Source of the DNA: Alishewanella metallidurans | GTDB lineage: Bacteria; Pseudomonadota; Gammaproteobacteria; Enterobacterales; Alteromonadaceae | Direction: 5' to 3' | DNA length: 64,000 nt | Assembly (NCBI RefSeq): GCF_036983985.1 | Contig: NZ_JALAHQ010000002.1 | Coordinates: 372,001-436,000 of the forward strand | Part shown: positions 51,872 through 60,574 of the stretch, piece after piece | How the letters are laid out: the number at the start of each line of letters is the position of its first letter | Numbering within the stretch: position 1 is the stretch's first letter | Made by a program: the position numbers and the translations under genes | The notes under the pieces: model-generated | Told to the model about the DNA's origin: nothing | Database searches by the model: none | Seen by the model: the letters and a program-made list of their open reading frames with translations, nothing else

Positions 51872-54373
51872 ATGAAACACACCTACTACCTACACGGAAT
51901 GACCTGCAACGGTTGTCGTAATCACGTAACTCAAACACTTTCTAAAGTGGAAGGTGTAACCAATGTGTCAGTTGATTTAGAAAATGCACAGGTAACTATC
52001 GAGATGGCATCTCACATTCCTATTGAAACCTTGCAAAAAGCAATGGAACAGGACGGCGACCGGTATAGCATTTATAAACTTGGAGAACAGCATAAAGCCC
52101 TTGCAGCTAAAAAGGAAAAACCCAAAGGAAAAGGCACGGGAACCTTTTATTGCCCTATGCATTGTGAGGGCAATAAAACCTATGACAAAGCTGGCGATTG
52201 TCCTGTCTGCGGAATGGATTTGGTGGAAGAGCAAAATTTATCAGCATCTTCAAGTGAACAGTGGACTTGCCCAATGCATGCCGAAATCGTCAAGGACGGA
52301 TCGGGAGCCTGCCCTATTTGCGGTATGGATTTAGTGCCTTTGCAAGCAGATACTTCTTCCGAAGAGAAAACGTATAAAAAGCTCTTAAACAAATTCTGGA
52401 TAGCATTAGGATTTACCTTACCGATTTTTTTGATCGCAATGAGCGAAATGATCCCTAATAATCCACTGTACGAGGTGATGGAACAAAAATGGTGGAATTG
52501 GATTCAGTTTGCGTTGTCAATTCCCGTTGTATTTTATGCTACTTGGATGTTCTTTGACCGCGCCTATAAAAGTATAAAAACCTGGAACCTCAATATGTTC
52601 ACGCTCATTGGCATTGGCGCCAGCGTGGCGTGGTTATTTAGTGTTTTTGGCATATTATTTCCAGACTTCTTCCCCGCTCAATTTAAAACTGCAGCTGGCG
52701 CCGTACACGTTTACTTTGAAGCGGCTACGGTAATTCTTACGTTAGTGTTAATGGGCCAGGTTTTAGAAGCAAGAGCACACAGCAAAACGAATTCAGCAGT
52801 AAAAGAGTTGCTAAAAATTGCACCTAACAAAGCCGTGCGTGTTGTCGATGGCACTGAAGAAGAAGTCTCCATTGATAAAATTGTAAAAGGAGATATTTTA
52901 CGGGTTAAACCAGGTGACAAAATTCCTGTAGACGGCGTAATTACTGAAGGGCAAAGCACTGTTGATGAATCTATGATTTCTGGTGAACCTATACCCGTCG
53001 ATAAGACACAAGGCGATAAGGTAAGCAGTGGCACTATAAATGGTAATCAATCTTTTTTAATGAAAGCCGAAAAAGTAGGAAGCGATACCTTACTTTCCCA
53101 AATCATCCATATGGTAAACGATGCCAGTCGTAGTCGTGCTCCTATTCAAAAATTAGCAGATACCGTTTCAGGATATTTCGTGCCAGTTGTTGTGATAATT
53201 TCTTTAATCACGTTTGCCGTATGGGCAATGTGGGGCCCAGAGCCCGCGTACGTATTTGCTCTAGTTAATGCTATAGCGGTATTAATTATTGCTTGTCCTT
53301 GCGCATTAGGCTTAGCAACGCCTATGTCGGTTATGGTGGGTGTTGGTAAAGGTGCTCAAAATGGCGTATTGATTAAAAATGCCGAAGCGCTTGAAAAGTT
53401 AGACAAAGTAGACACGCTTATTGTCGATAAAACAGGCACGATTACGGAAGGAAAACCAACCGTTGAGAAAATAGGTGTTTTTGGTCCAAATTTTGGCGAA
53501 AGCGAGGTTCTACATTTTATTGCATCGCTAAATAGTGCCAGCGAGCATCCACTTGCTGCTGCAACAGTAAAGTATGGTAAGCAGCAGAAAGTCGATATTT
53601 CAAAAACTGAAAACTTTAGTGCAGTAACCGGAAAAGGAGTGGAAGGAACCATTGATGGCAAAAAACTTGGTTTAGGTAATGCCAAAATGATGGAGCATGC
53701 AAATGCGACTATTTCTTCCGCAATGACAGCCGAAGCTCAGTCTTTTCAAAAACAAGGCAAAACTGTTTCTTATTTAGCTATAGATGGTGAGGTAGCTGGA
53801 TATGTCGTTATTGGCGATAAAGTTAAAGCGACCAGTGCCAAGGCTATTAAAGCGCTACAAGATAAAGGCATTGCTGTGATAATGCTCACTGGAGATAATC
53901 ACGACACCGCCCAAGCAGTAGCTAGTGAGCTTAATCTTGCCGATTTTAAAGCTGGAATGTTACCAGAAGACAAACTCAAAGAAGTCACAAAATTACAACA
54001 GCAAGGAAAAGTTGTTGCAATGGCAGGTGATGGTATAAACGACGCGCCGGCACTCGCTAAAAGTGATGTAGGTATCGCCATGGGAACGGGAACTGATGTT
54101 GCAATTGAGAGCGCAATGATAACACTCGTAAAAGGAGATCTACACGGCATTGTAAAAGCGAAGAATTTAAGTCATGCCGTGATGAGCAACATTAAACAGA
54201 ATCTGTTTTTTGCTTTGGTTTACAATGCACTAGGTATTCCTATAGCAGCAGGTTTATTATACCCGTTTTTCGGCATATTATTATCGCCTATGATTGCAGC
54301 ACTAGCTATGAGCTTTAGCTCAGTTTCCGTAATTGCGAATGCACTACGCTTAAAAACAAAATCAATTAATTAA
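51872..54373 (+). CDS. copA: Cu(I)-exporting P-type ATPase, Bacteroidota-like
   Basis: An 833-residue P1B-type ATPase. Domains in order: an HMA metal-binding domain with G-M-T-C-N-G-C (residues 9-15), two heavy-metal-binding (YHS-like) units each with C-P-M-H and C-P-(V/I)-C-G-M-D-L (about residues 93-165), eight membrane helices with the transport motif C-P-C-A-L-G, the phosphorylation site D-K-T-G-T-I-T, and the hinge G-D-G-I-N-D-A-P. It exports Cu+ to the periplasm. Wording of the HMA domain, the doubled C-P-M-H units and long core stretches match what I recall of Flavobacteriia copper ATPases rather than gammaproteobacterial CopA. Confidence 0.95.
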   Translation: MKHTYYLHGMTCNGCRNHVTQTLSKVEGVTNVSVDLENAQVTIEMASHIPIETLQKAMEQDGDRYSIYKLGEQHKALAAKKEKPKGKGTGTFYCPMHCEGNKTYDKAGDCPVCGMDLVEEQNLSASSSEQWTCPMHAEIVKDGSGACPICGMDLVPLQADTSSEEKTYKKLLNKFWIALGFTLPIFLIAMSEMIPNNPLYEVMEQKWWNWIQFALSIPVVFYATWMFFDRAYKSIKTWNLNMFTLIGIGASVAWLFSVFGILFPDFFPAQFKTAAGAVHVYFEAATVILTLVLMGQVLEARAHSKTNSAVKELLKIAPNKAVRVVDGTEEEVSIDKIVKGDILRVKPGDKIPVDGVITEGQSTVDESMISGEPIPVDKTQGDKVSSGTINGNQSFLMKAEKVGSDTLLSQIIHMVNDASRSRAPIQKLADTVSGYFVPVVVIISLITFAVWAMWGPEPAYVFALVNAIAVLIIACPCALGLATPMSVMVGVGKGAQNGVLIKNAEALEKLDKVDTLIVDKTGTITEGKPTVEKIGVFGPNFGESEVLHFIASLNSASEHPLAAATVKYGKQQKVDISKTENFSAVTGKGVEGTIDGKKLGLGNAKMMEHANATISSAMTAEAQSFQKQGKTVSYLAIDGEVAGYVVIGDKVKATSAKAIKALQDKGIAVIMLTGDNHDTAQAVASELNLADFKAGMLPEDKLKEVTKLQQQGKVVAMAGDGINDAPALAKSDVGIAMGTGTDVAIESAMITLVKGDLHGIVKAKNLSHAVMSNIKQNLFFALVYNALGIPIAAGLLYPFFGILLSPMIAALAMSFSSVSVIANALRLKTKSIN

Positions 54374-54468
54374 TATCTATCAGAACTAGAAAAAAGATGG
54401 GTTCAGAAAACTTAGCGCAAAAAATAAATAGCATAGTGTAATCGGTGCTATGCAGCCATTCGAATATT

Positions 54469-54500
54469 GCTGTGCCGCTTAATTAACGGCACAGCTTGTT
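54469..54500 (+). terminator. Probable terminator after copA
   Basis: A perfect 9-bp stem GCTGTGCCG/CGGCACAGC with a 9-base loop, followed by TTGTT. It lies about 95 bases after the stop, and the T run is poor, so the call is moderate. The rest of 54374-54659 shows no coding frame; a second short dyad GCATAG/CTATGC lies at 54431-54453. Confidence 0.55.
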
Positions 54501-54659
54501 CTGGATACAAAACATATAGATCCTTGTGGATATGCTCATACCACTTGACCATGCACCATAAACACTCAGATTAGACACGTAATTATATTGTAAGCAATTA
54601 AAAAATAACAACTTAAACGCTTTTTGATTTTCAGGGTGTGTCTTAATTATAACTGCGTA

Positions 54660-55187
54660 TTATAACTGCATATTGTAACTATCAACTTTAGCGTAGACCT
54701 TGCTAGTACCATCTTTAAGTAACACCAGTATCTCGTATGGCATAAAACGGTCTCCCATCTCCATACCAGGCGAGCCTAGCGGCATGGCTGGTACCGTCAG
54801 ACCAATAGCATTGGCCACTGGTTCTGCTAAAAACATATGGATATATTTAGCGGGAATATGGCCTTCAAATACATAGCCATTCTCAGATACTGCAGTATGG
54901 CATGAGATATGGTTGGGCTGAATGCCATAACGATTTTTAATAAAGCTTAAATCATCGTAATCCTTTGCAATGGCGGTTATGCCATTTTGCTCAATATGCG
55001 AGATCCATGTCTTACAGCAACCACAAGTGCTGGTTTTATAAACGGTTAATAAAGGTTCACTATTCTTGTTACTCACCACAGGTTCTGGCGTCACTTGTGG
55101 CGCATTATTAATCGCCGCCGGTTCGGAGCAAGCTGTGAGTAAAAATACGGCGGCAAATAAGACGGTTAAAGCGTTGAATTTTAGCAC
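54660..55187 (-). CDS. DUF411 metal-binding lipoprotein
   Basis: A 175-residue predicted lipoprotein (L-L-T-A-C, Cys near residue 20). The DUF411 domain follows, with Y-K-T-S-T-C-G-C-C-K-T-W (about residue 50), C-H-T-A, E-G-H-I-P-A and G-S-P-G-M-E-M. The C-G-C-C and Met-rich parts fit periplasmic copper binding, and such genes recur in copper-resistance clusters. The start is GTG with AGGAG upstream. It is the last gene of the minus-strand copper operon, 46 bases after copD. Confidence 0.9.
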   Translation of the reverse strand: MLKFNALTVLFAAVFLLTACSEPAAINNAPQVTPEPVVSNKNSEPLLTVYKTSTCGCCKTWISHIEQNGITAIAKDYDDLSFIKNRYGIQPNHISCHTAVSENGYVFEGHIPAKYIHMFLAEPVANAIGLTVPAMPLGSPGMEMGDRFMPYEILVLLKDGTSKVYAKVDSYNMQL

Positions 55188-55233
55188 CGGGTTCTCCTAA
55201 TAAAATACGTCATTTTCATCAATGATGTTAAGG

Positions 55234-56136
55234 TTAATTTTGTGGTCCAACAAGTGTTGTAAACACGCTAGTCGTCACTAATACTGAAACCACCAATAGC
55301 GTTTCAATGAAAATTGACAGCCGCAGCGGTTGGGCATTTTTATGCTGCGCCAGCTCATCAACAAGCTTTAGTTTATGCCAAGCTGCTAACAGCAACATGC
55401 CACTGACAAATATCAGTTTTAACATCACTAACTGACCATAATTGGTAGTGAATAAATTGCTAATGGGATCTACAAGTTGCAACAACAACAGCACACCACA
55501 GGCGATTAATATTGAAACAAAAAACACCGCTACCTTGCCAAAGTATGCCATTAATGTCACTAAACTATCGGCTGGCAACGCTTTACAACTTTGATGCAAG
55601 GGCCACAAAGAGCCAGCCCAGGCTGCCATGGCAAGTACATGCAACACTAACACCCCTTTAAACACCGTATTAAGCGCTACAGTATGGCCAGTAAAAGTAA
55701 AGCTAGTTGCTAGCAGAATAAATCCAGTCACAGTGACTAACCTTAGTATGGTTTTAAACCTTGCCAGCTTGTTTATCCCCCAGCCACTAAGTAACAACAG
55801 CGTAAAACCGACGACCATGAAACTGACTTGGCTTCCCACTGCTGATTGCCACATGATACTAAGCATTAAGGAGTCAAACATACCTGCTAAGCCATTTTCA
55901 GCCATAGCACCGGCTTGAATTGGCAATTGTAACAATGATATTACTAGGCCAAAACTCGCCCACTTTAAAAACCAACTGCTAAGCCAAACATCAAAAAACT
56001 CAAGCTTAGTATCAGTTGTCCTTAGTTGCTTTAAGCGTAAAGTGTGCATTAATACACTGCCAACACAACTACTGACCGCAGCATAAGTAGCAAACTTTGT
56101 TAGTAATAGCATTAACTCCCAATGGCCAATCATCAC
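55234..56136 (-). CDS. copD: Copper resistance membrane protein CopD
   Basis: A 300-residue protein with eight membrane helices. It has the CopD features W-E-L-M-L-L-L-T-K-F near the N-terminus, a V-L-H-V-L-A-M-A-A-W-A-G-S-L-W-P segment near residue 167, and L-L-A-A-W-H-K-L-K-L late. It works with CopC, probably moving copper across the inner membrane. GTG and ATG starts lie side by side; the GTG is nearer to the AAGGA site. Its start is 14 bases after copC. Confidence 0.9.
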   Translation of the reverse strand: MMIGHWELMLLLTKFATYAAVSSCVGSVLMHTLRLKQLRTTDTKLEFFDVWLSSWFLKWASFGLVISLLQLPIQAGAMAENGLAGMFDSLMLSIMWQSAVGSQVSFMVVGFTLLLLSGWGINKLARFKTILRLVTVTGFILLATSFTFTGHTVALNTVFKGVLVLHVLAMAAWAGSLWPLHQSCKALPADSLVTLMAYFGKVAVFFVSILIACGVLLLLQLVDPISNLFTTNYGQLVMLKLIFVSGMLLLAAWHKLKLVDELAQHKNAQPLRLSIFIETLLVVSVLVTTSVFTTLVGPQN

Positions 56137-56150
56137 TCGGTTTCCTTCTA

Positions 56151-56579
56151 CTAATGCTGATGAGAATGCGACTGGTGATTAAGTGACTGATTAGAAGGCT
56201 GTTTTGCTTCCATCTTCATATTGCCATGGAGCATAAAACCATAATCACCGCTCATTTTATGACCATCTTGGCCCATAACAATCCAACTCACCTGATAGTT
56301 GCCACTTTTAAGGGATGGTAGCGGCCACTCAAATTCTGAAGCAGTTGTTGCTGAAGGCGTAAAACCAAATTTAACCGCGTTTTTCTCTGCATCAGTTAGG
56401 CTTAATTTCATCATCCGTACAGGGCCACTGAATGTCAGCTTTAACATTGTAGGGCTTTGCATTAACATCGCCTTATCTGCTGGTACTGTCTCAGTTAAAT
56501 CAACATGTGCAGACACCGTAGTCGCCATTAATAAAACAGCTATAGTACTCACTATTTTTAATGTTTTTAATATATTCAT
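56151..56579 (-). CDS. copC: Copper-binding periplasmic protein CopC
   Basis: A 142-residue protein with a signal peptide (V-S-A-H cleavage, leaving His1 as the Cu(II) ligand) and the CopC fold: H-V-D-L-T-E-T-V-P-A, L-T-F-S-G-P-V and W-I-V-M-G-Q-D-G-H-K-M-S-G. The tail H-S-H-Q-H is an extra metal-binding stretch. It carries copper in the periplasm, probably to CopD. A clean AAGGTGAT site precedes the ATG, 16 bases after copB. Confidence 0.92.
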   Translation of the reverse strand: MNILKTLKIVSTIAVLLMATTVSAHVDLTETVPADKAMLMQSPTMLKLTFSGPVRMMKLSLTDAEKNAVKFGFTPSATTASEFEWPLPSLKSGNYQVSWIVMGQDGHKMSGDYGFMLHGNMKMEAKQPSNQSLNHQSHSHQH

Positions 56580-56595
56580 TTTATCACCTTAATTA

Positions 56596-57948
56596 TTAAA
56601 ACCAGAACCGCACACCCGCGACCGCACTCGTAGTATCAGTCGCTTCATTATTCGCTCGGGCAAAGTCAGCACTATTGCCATACTTAGCCATCCATTCAAC
56701 ACCTATATAAGGCGCAAACTGACGCGAGAACTCATAACGTAAACGCATTCCAGCATTTAAAGACGATATACCTTTACCGATACCATTAATGGCATCGTCT
56801 TTACCATAAGCAGTTAATCCGACACTGCTTTGTAATATCAAACGTTGCGTGAGTAGCAACTCATATTCCGCTTCTGCTGCTATAGCGGTCCGGCCAGAAT
56901 TACCGACATAGGCCGTTACATCGACCTCAAACCAATAAGGCGCTAACCCTTGGATACCCAATGCCAACCACTGCCGACTTTCACCTTCCGCATAGGTATC
57001 AAATCGGGCTCCGAGTTGGGCATCCCAAAAAGTATAAACCGCACGGCTCCATAACAAGTCGGTTTGGCTTTCTTCCAACTTACCATCGCTTACTTCACCT
57101 TCCAGCTTTATTGCTAATCGATCAAAGGTGGTGCCATACCAACCCTGTAATTCAAATGCTAAGCTATCCGTAGCAAACTGGTGCTCCAACTTATCTGCTT
57201 TAATTGCGTAAAAACGGTGTTCATCAGCCAATATTAACTGGCGACCGACGCCTATGGCATAAGGTCCGTCCGCTAAGGTATAACCGCCAGAATAAGCATG
57301 AGGATCTCGGGCATCTGCAGGCGCTTTGCCACCCTGCATTTTCATATCGCCATGATCCATTTGGCTATGATCCATTGCCATATCGCCATGGTCCATTTGA
57401 CTGTGGTCCATTGCCATATCGCCATGGTTCATCTTGCTATGGTACATTTGGCTGTGGTCCATCGCCTTATCGCCATGGTTCATCTTGCTATGGTCCATTT
57501 CGCTGTGGCTCATCGCTTTATCGCCATGGTTCATCTTGCTATGATCCATTTGACTGTGGTCCATCGCCTTATCGCCATGGTTCATCTTGCTATGATCCAT
57601 CTGGCTGTGGTCCATTACCTTATCGCCATGGTTCATCTTGCTATGGTCCATCTGGCTGTGGTCCATCGCCTTATCGTCATGGTTCATCTTGCTATGATCC
57701 ATTTCGCTGTGGCCCATCGCCTTATCGCCATGGTTCATCTTGCTATGAGCCATCTGGCTGTGGTCCATCGCCTTATCGCCATGCTTCATCTTGCTATGAT
57801 CCATCTGGCTGTGGTCCATTACCTTATCGCCATGCTTCATCTTGCTATGGTCCATTTCGCTGTCTGCCATCACCCCAGCACTTACCAGCAATAAACTAGC
57901 TGTTAACGCAATCACCGGCGTGGTACTTACTAATTTTGTTATTTTCAT
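56596..57948 (-). CDS. copB: Outer membrane copper resistance protein CopB with expanded His/Met repeat
   Basis: A 450-residue protein. A signal peptide (to about residue 28) is followed by a long repeat region of about 175 residues, built on M-D-H-S-Q-M-D-H-S-K-M-N-H-G-D-K-A. The C-terminal CopB beta-barrel begins near residue 215 (S-G-G-Y-T-L-A-D-G-P-Y), with alternating barrel strands and a terminal aromatic F-W-F. The repeat should bind many copper ions in the periplasm while the barrel sits in the outer membrane. Its ATG overlaps the multicopper oxidase stop (ATGA). Confidence 0.94.
   Translation of the reverse strand: MKITKLVSTTPVIALTASLLLVSAGVMADSEMDHSKMKHGDKVMDHSQMDHSKMKHGDKAMDHSQMAHSKMNHGDKAMGHSEMDHSKMNHDDKAMDHSQMDHSKMNHGDKVMDHSQMDHSKMNHGDKAMDHSQMDHSKMNHGDKAMSHSEMDHSKMNHGDKAMDHSQMYHSKMNHGDMAMDHSQMDHGDMAMDHSQMDHGDMKMQGGKAPADARDPHAYSGGYTLADGPYAIGVGRQLILADEHRFYAIKADKLEHQFATDSLAFELQGWYGTTFDRLAIKLEGEVSDGKLEESQTDLLWSRAVYTFWDAQLGARFDTYAEGESRQWLALGIQGLAPYWFEVDVTAYVGNSGRTAIAAEAEYELLLTQRLILQSSVGLTAYGKDDAINGIGKGISSLNAGMRLRYEFSRQFAPYIGVEWMAKYGNSADFARANNEATDTTSAVAGVRFWF
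57340..57870 (-). repeat. In-frame 51-base tandem repeats in copB
   Basis: About nine units of 51 bases, each coding for 17 residues with four Met and three or four His, followed by two short 12-residue units. Units differ by single changes (Q/E, K/N, D/Y/G/A), so it is an old but still recognisable array. Direction and period match the copB frame, with no frame break. Confidence 0.92.
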
Positions 57949-59729
57949 GACACCACCACTTCTCTAAACATACCTGCATCCATATGAAATAACAGATGAC
58001 AATGCCAAGCCCAGCGACCTACATCATGCGGGGTTGTTAAAAAGCTAATTCGCTGCGCAGGCTGCACAGGAATAGTGTGTCGTCTGACTTGTACATCACC
58101 GGCTTCATTTTCCAGATCACTCCACATTCCATGCAAATGCATAGGGTGAGGCATCATGGTGTCATTCTGCAAAATCACCCTAACACACTGATTTAATTTC
58201 ATATGAACAGGTGTACTTTGACCAAACTCTAAACCATCAATTGACCAGCTATAGCGTTCCATATTGCCGGTTAGGTGTAATTCAATTTCAGCTTCAGGAC
58301 GCCGCGGTTCAATAACACCTTCTAGTGAGTGTAAATCGGATAACGTCAGCACTTTTCGGCCATTATTGCGTAAACCAATGCCCGGATCGTCCAAGTTAGT
58401 TCTTGGCGTATCTACCCGCATATCAACCGAAGGGCCATATTCAGTACTGGCATGGCGCACTTGCGTGCTGGCTTTAGCATAAGCAGCGGCCGGCCCTGCA
58501 TGCTGACTTAAATCCATCGGCATAGCTGCGCCATGTTGGCTATGATCCATAGCGCCCTCTGTCATTGAACCGCCATGGGACATATTGCCCATCATGTCGG
58601 CCATCGCTAACCACTCTACTGGATCTACTGCCGGTACCGGTGCATTTATATTGTTAGCTACCGCTAGGGTACCTCGAGCATAACCGGTGCGTTCTATGGT
58701 CTGGGCGAAAATGGTATAAGCATCAGATTGCGGTGTGACCAGAACATCATAGGTTTCACCCGGGCCGAATCGGAACTCATCAATAGTTACTGGATGGACA
58801 TTTTGGCCATCAGACTGCACTACGGTCATTTGCAGTTCCGGGATACGGACATCGAAGAAGGTGTTGCTGGCGCCGTTAATAAAGCGCAAACGAACTTTTT
58901 CGCCCTTTTTAAACAGGCCGCGCCAATTGGCCAGCGGCGTACTGCCATTAAATAAGTAAGTCAGTGCGGCGCTAGAAACATCCCCCAAATCTGTCGGGCT
59001 CATTCTCATTTCTTGCCACATTTTTCGTTTCGACAATGCGGAATTAAGCCCCTTTTCTGACAGATCTCGGAAAAAATCTCGTACCGTTGGTTGATTATAA
59101 TTGTAGATATCACCTTGCACTTTAAGTTTACTAAAAACCTGCATAGGATCATCATCGGTCCAGTCTGAAAGCTGTACCACATACTCTCTATCCGCCACGA
59201 TGATATCTTGCTCTCTAGGCTCGATGATCAGTGCACCGTACATGCCGGTCATTTCTTGAAAGCCACTATGGGAGTGATACCAGTAAGTACCGCTTTGTTG
59301 CAAAGTAAACTTATAAACAAAGGTTTCACCGGGCATAATGCCCTTAAAGCTTAAGCCTGGCACTCCATCCATTTGATAAGGTAAAATAATGCCATGCCAG
59401 TGAATAGAGCTTGGCACAGATAAGGTATTGGTCACTTTAATCGTCACCTCATCGCCTTCGCGTAAACGTAGCGTTGGTGCCGGAATAGAGCCATTTATGG
59501 TAGTTGCTGTACGCACTACACCAGTAAAGTTGACTAAAGATTCAGCAATGGTTAACTCGATAACTTTGCCACTTAATTCAGGTGCTGAACCTGTCGCGGC
59601 ATTGTCTTTAAAAGAGCTACCGGCGCGAACAACATGCGGGAAACTCGCTATTACGCCTCCGATGGCAAGCCCTTGGACAAATCGGCGCCGCGAGATAGAA
59701 GCCGGTAACTTGAACTTGTTATCATTCAT
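57945..59729 (-). CDS. Copper resistance multicopper oxidase (CopA/PcoA type)
   Basis: A 594-residue periplasmic cuproprotein. A Tat signal peptide S-R-R-R-F-V-Q-G starts at residue 13. The cupredoxin copper sites are all visible: H-W-H-G near residue 111, W-Y-H-S-H-S-G-F near residue 151, H-P-M-H-L-H-G-M and H-C-H-L-L-F-H-M-D-A-G-M at the C-terminus. A Met/His-rich segment lies around residues 385-415 (M-G-N-M-S-H-G-G-S-M). It oxidises Cu(I) to Cu(II), lowering toxicity. It is the first gene of the minus-strand copper operon, divergent from the regulator gene. Confidence 0.95.
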   Translation of the reverse strand: MNDNKFKLPASISRRRFVQGLAIGGVIASFPHVVRAGSSFKDNAATGSAPELSGKVIELTIAESLVNFTGVVRTATTINGSIPAPTLRLREGDEVTIKVTNTLSVPSSIHWHGIILPYQMDGVPGLSFKGIMPGETFVYKFTLQQSGTYWYHSHSGFQEMTGMYGALIIEPREQDIIVADREYVVQLSDWTDDDPMQVFSKLKVQGDIYNYNQPTVRDFFRDLSEKGLNSALSKRKMWQEMRMSPTDLGDVSSAALTYLFNGSTPLANWRGLFKKGEKVRLRFINGASNTFFDVRIPELQMTVVQSDGQNVHPVTIDEFRFGPGETYDVLVTPQSDAYTIFAQTIERTGYARGTLAVANNINAPVPAVDPVEWLAMADMMGNMSHGGSMTEGAMDHSQHGAAMPMDLSQHAGPAAAYAKASTQVRHASTEYGPSVDMRVDTPRTNLDDPGIGLRNNGRKVLTLSDLHSLEGVIEPRRPEAEIELHLTGNMERYSWSIDGLEFGQSTPVHMKLNQCVRVILQNDTMMPHPMHLHGMWSDLENEAGDVQVRRHTIPVQPAQRISFLTTPHDVGRWAWHCHLLFHMDAGMFREVVVS

Positions 59730-59778
59730 TTATATAACCCCTGAACTTATTTATTTCATCTAGCTTAGCTATTTATAA

Positions 59779-59838
59779 CTGTCAGCAACATGACTCTGAC
59801 ATGACAAAGTTGTAATCTTGTTGTCATCTAGCTGACAG
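59779..59838. promoter_or_regulatory. Divergent copper promoter region with CusR-like box in a nested dyad
   Basis: At the centre, ATGACAA-AG-TTGTAAT matches the CusR box ATGACAA-N2-TTGTCAT with one mismatch. Around it, ATGAC/GTCAT and then CTGTCAGC/GCTGACAG are arranged with exactly the same centre. This sits between the oxidase and the regulator, as expected for a two-component regulator acting both ways. Confidence 0.8.
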
Positions 59839-59884
59839 CCTGTGTATTGCAAGCTATCAGTTACCCCTATTTACAGGAAAGGTT

Positions 59885-60574
59885 ATGCGATTACTGATTG
59901 TTGAAGACGAAATCAAAACGGGTGATTATTTAAAGCAAGGCCTCACTGAAGCGGGTTTTCAAGTTTCACTGGTTAGAAACGGCTTAGACGGCCATCACCT
60001 TGCAATGACCGAAGTATTTGATCTGATTGTGCTGGATGTGATGTTGCCTGATGTTAATGGCTGGCGGATAGTACAATCTATTCGCGAAAGCAATAACCTT
60101 ACGCCAGTATTGTTTTTATCCGCCCGTGATAGCGTTGATGACAGAGTTAAAGGCTTAGAATTAGGCGCGGATGATTACTTAATTAAACCCTTTGCTTTCT
60201 CAGAAGTGTTGGCGCGGGTACGCAGCCTAATACGCCGCGGCCAAACCATAACCACCCCAGATTTACTTCAGGTGGCCGATTTACAATTAGACGTCCCCAA
60301 AAGAAGAGTCATGCGCAGCGGAGTCAAAATTGCCTTGAGTAATAAAGAGTTTTCTTTATTAGAGTTATTAATGCGCCGCAGCGGTGAAGTCTTACCCCGA
60401 TCTTTAATCGCCTCACAGATTTGGGATATGAACTTTGATAGCGACACCAATGTTATTGATGTCGCAATAAGAAGGTTACGGGCTAAAGTAGACGATGATT
60501 TTATGCCAAAATTAATCCACACCGTGCGCGGCATGGGCTATAAACTTGAAAACGAGCAAGCGGATGAAGCATAA
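59885..60574 (+). CDS. Heavy-metal response regulator, CusR/CopR type
   Basis: A 229-residue OmpR-family regulator. The receiver domain has the acidic pocket E-D-E near residue 8, the phosphoacceptor Asp51 in V-L-D-V-M-L-P and Lys in L-I-K-P-F near residue 102. The winged-helix domain fills the rest, with R-R-S-G-E-V-L-P-R-S and V-R-G-M-G-Y-K-L. It should bind the box in the divergent promoter and activate both the oxidase operon and itself. AGGAAAGG precedes the ATG; the kinase gene overlaps its end by 11 bases. Confidence 0.94.
   Translation: MRLLIVEDEIKTGDYLKQGLTEAGFQVSLVRNGLDGHHLAMTEVFDLIVLDVMLPDVNGWRIVQSIRESNNLTPVLFLSARDSVDDRVKGLELGADDYLIKPFAFSEVLARVRSLIRRGQTITTPDLLQVADLQLDVPKRRVMRSGVKIALSNKEFSLLELLMRRSGEVLPRSLIASQIWDMNFDSDTNVIDVAIRRLRAKVDDDFMPKLIHTVRGMGYKLENEQADEA

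Noticed and set aside
51702..51938. Minus-strand 78-residue frame overlapping the copA start
   Set aside because: It runs into the copA coding region, has no ribosome binding site and shows no family-like pattern.
57340..57870. CRISPR-like array
   Set aside because: Units are contiguous, in frame and coding, without unique spacers; no cas genes nearby.
57204..57899. Long plus-strand frames opposite the copB repeat (His/Tyr/Gly-rich repeats)
   Set aside because: They are the mirror of the coding repeat: period 51 bases, no start signal, and composition forced by the opposite strand. copB is a clear family member.
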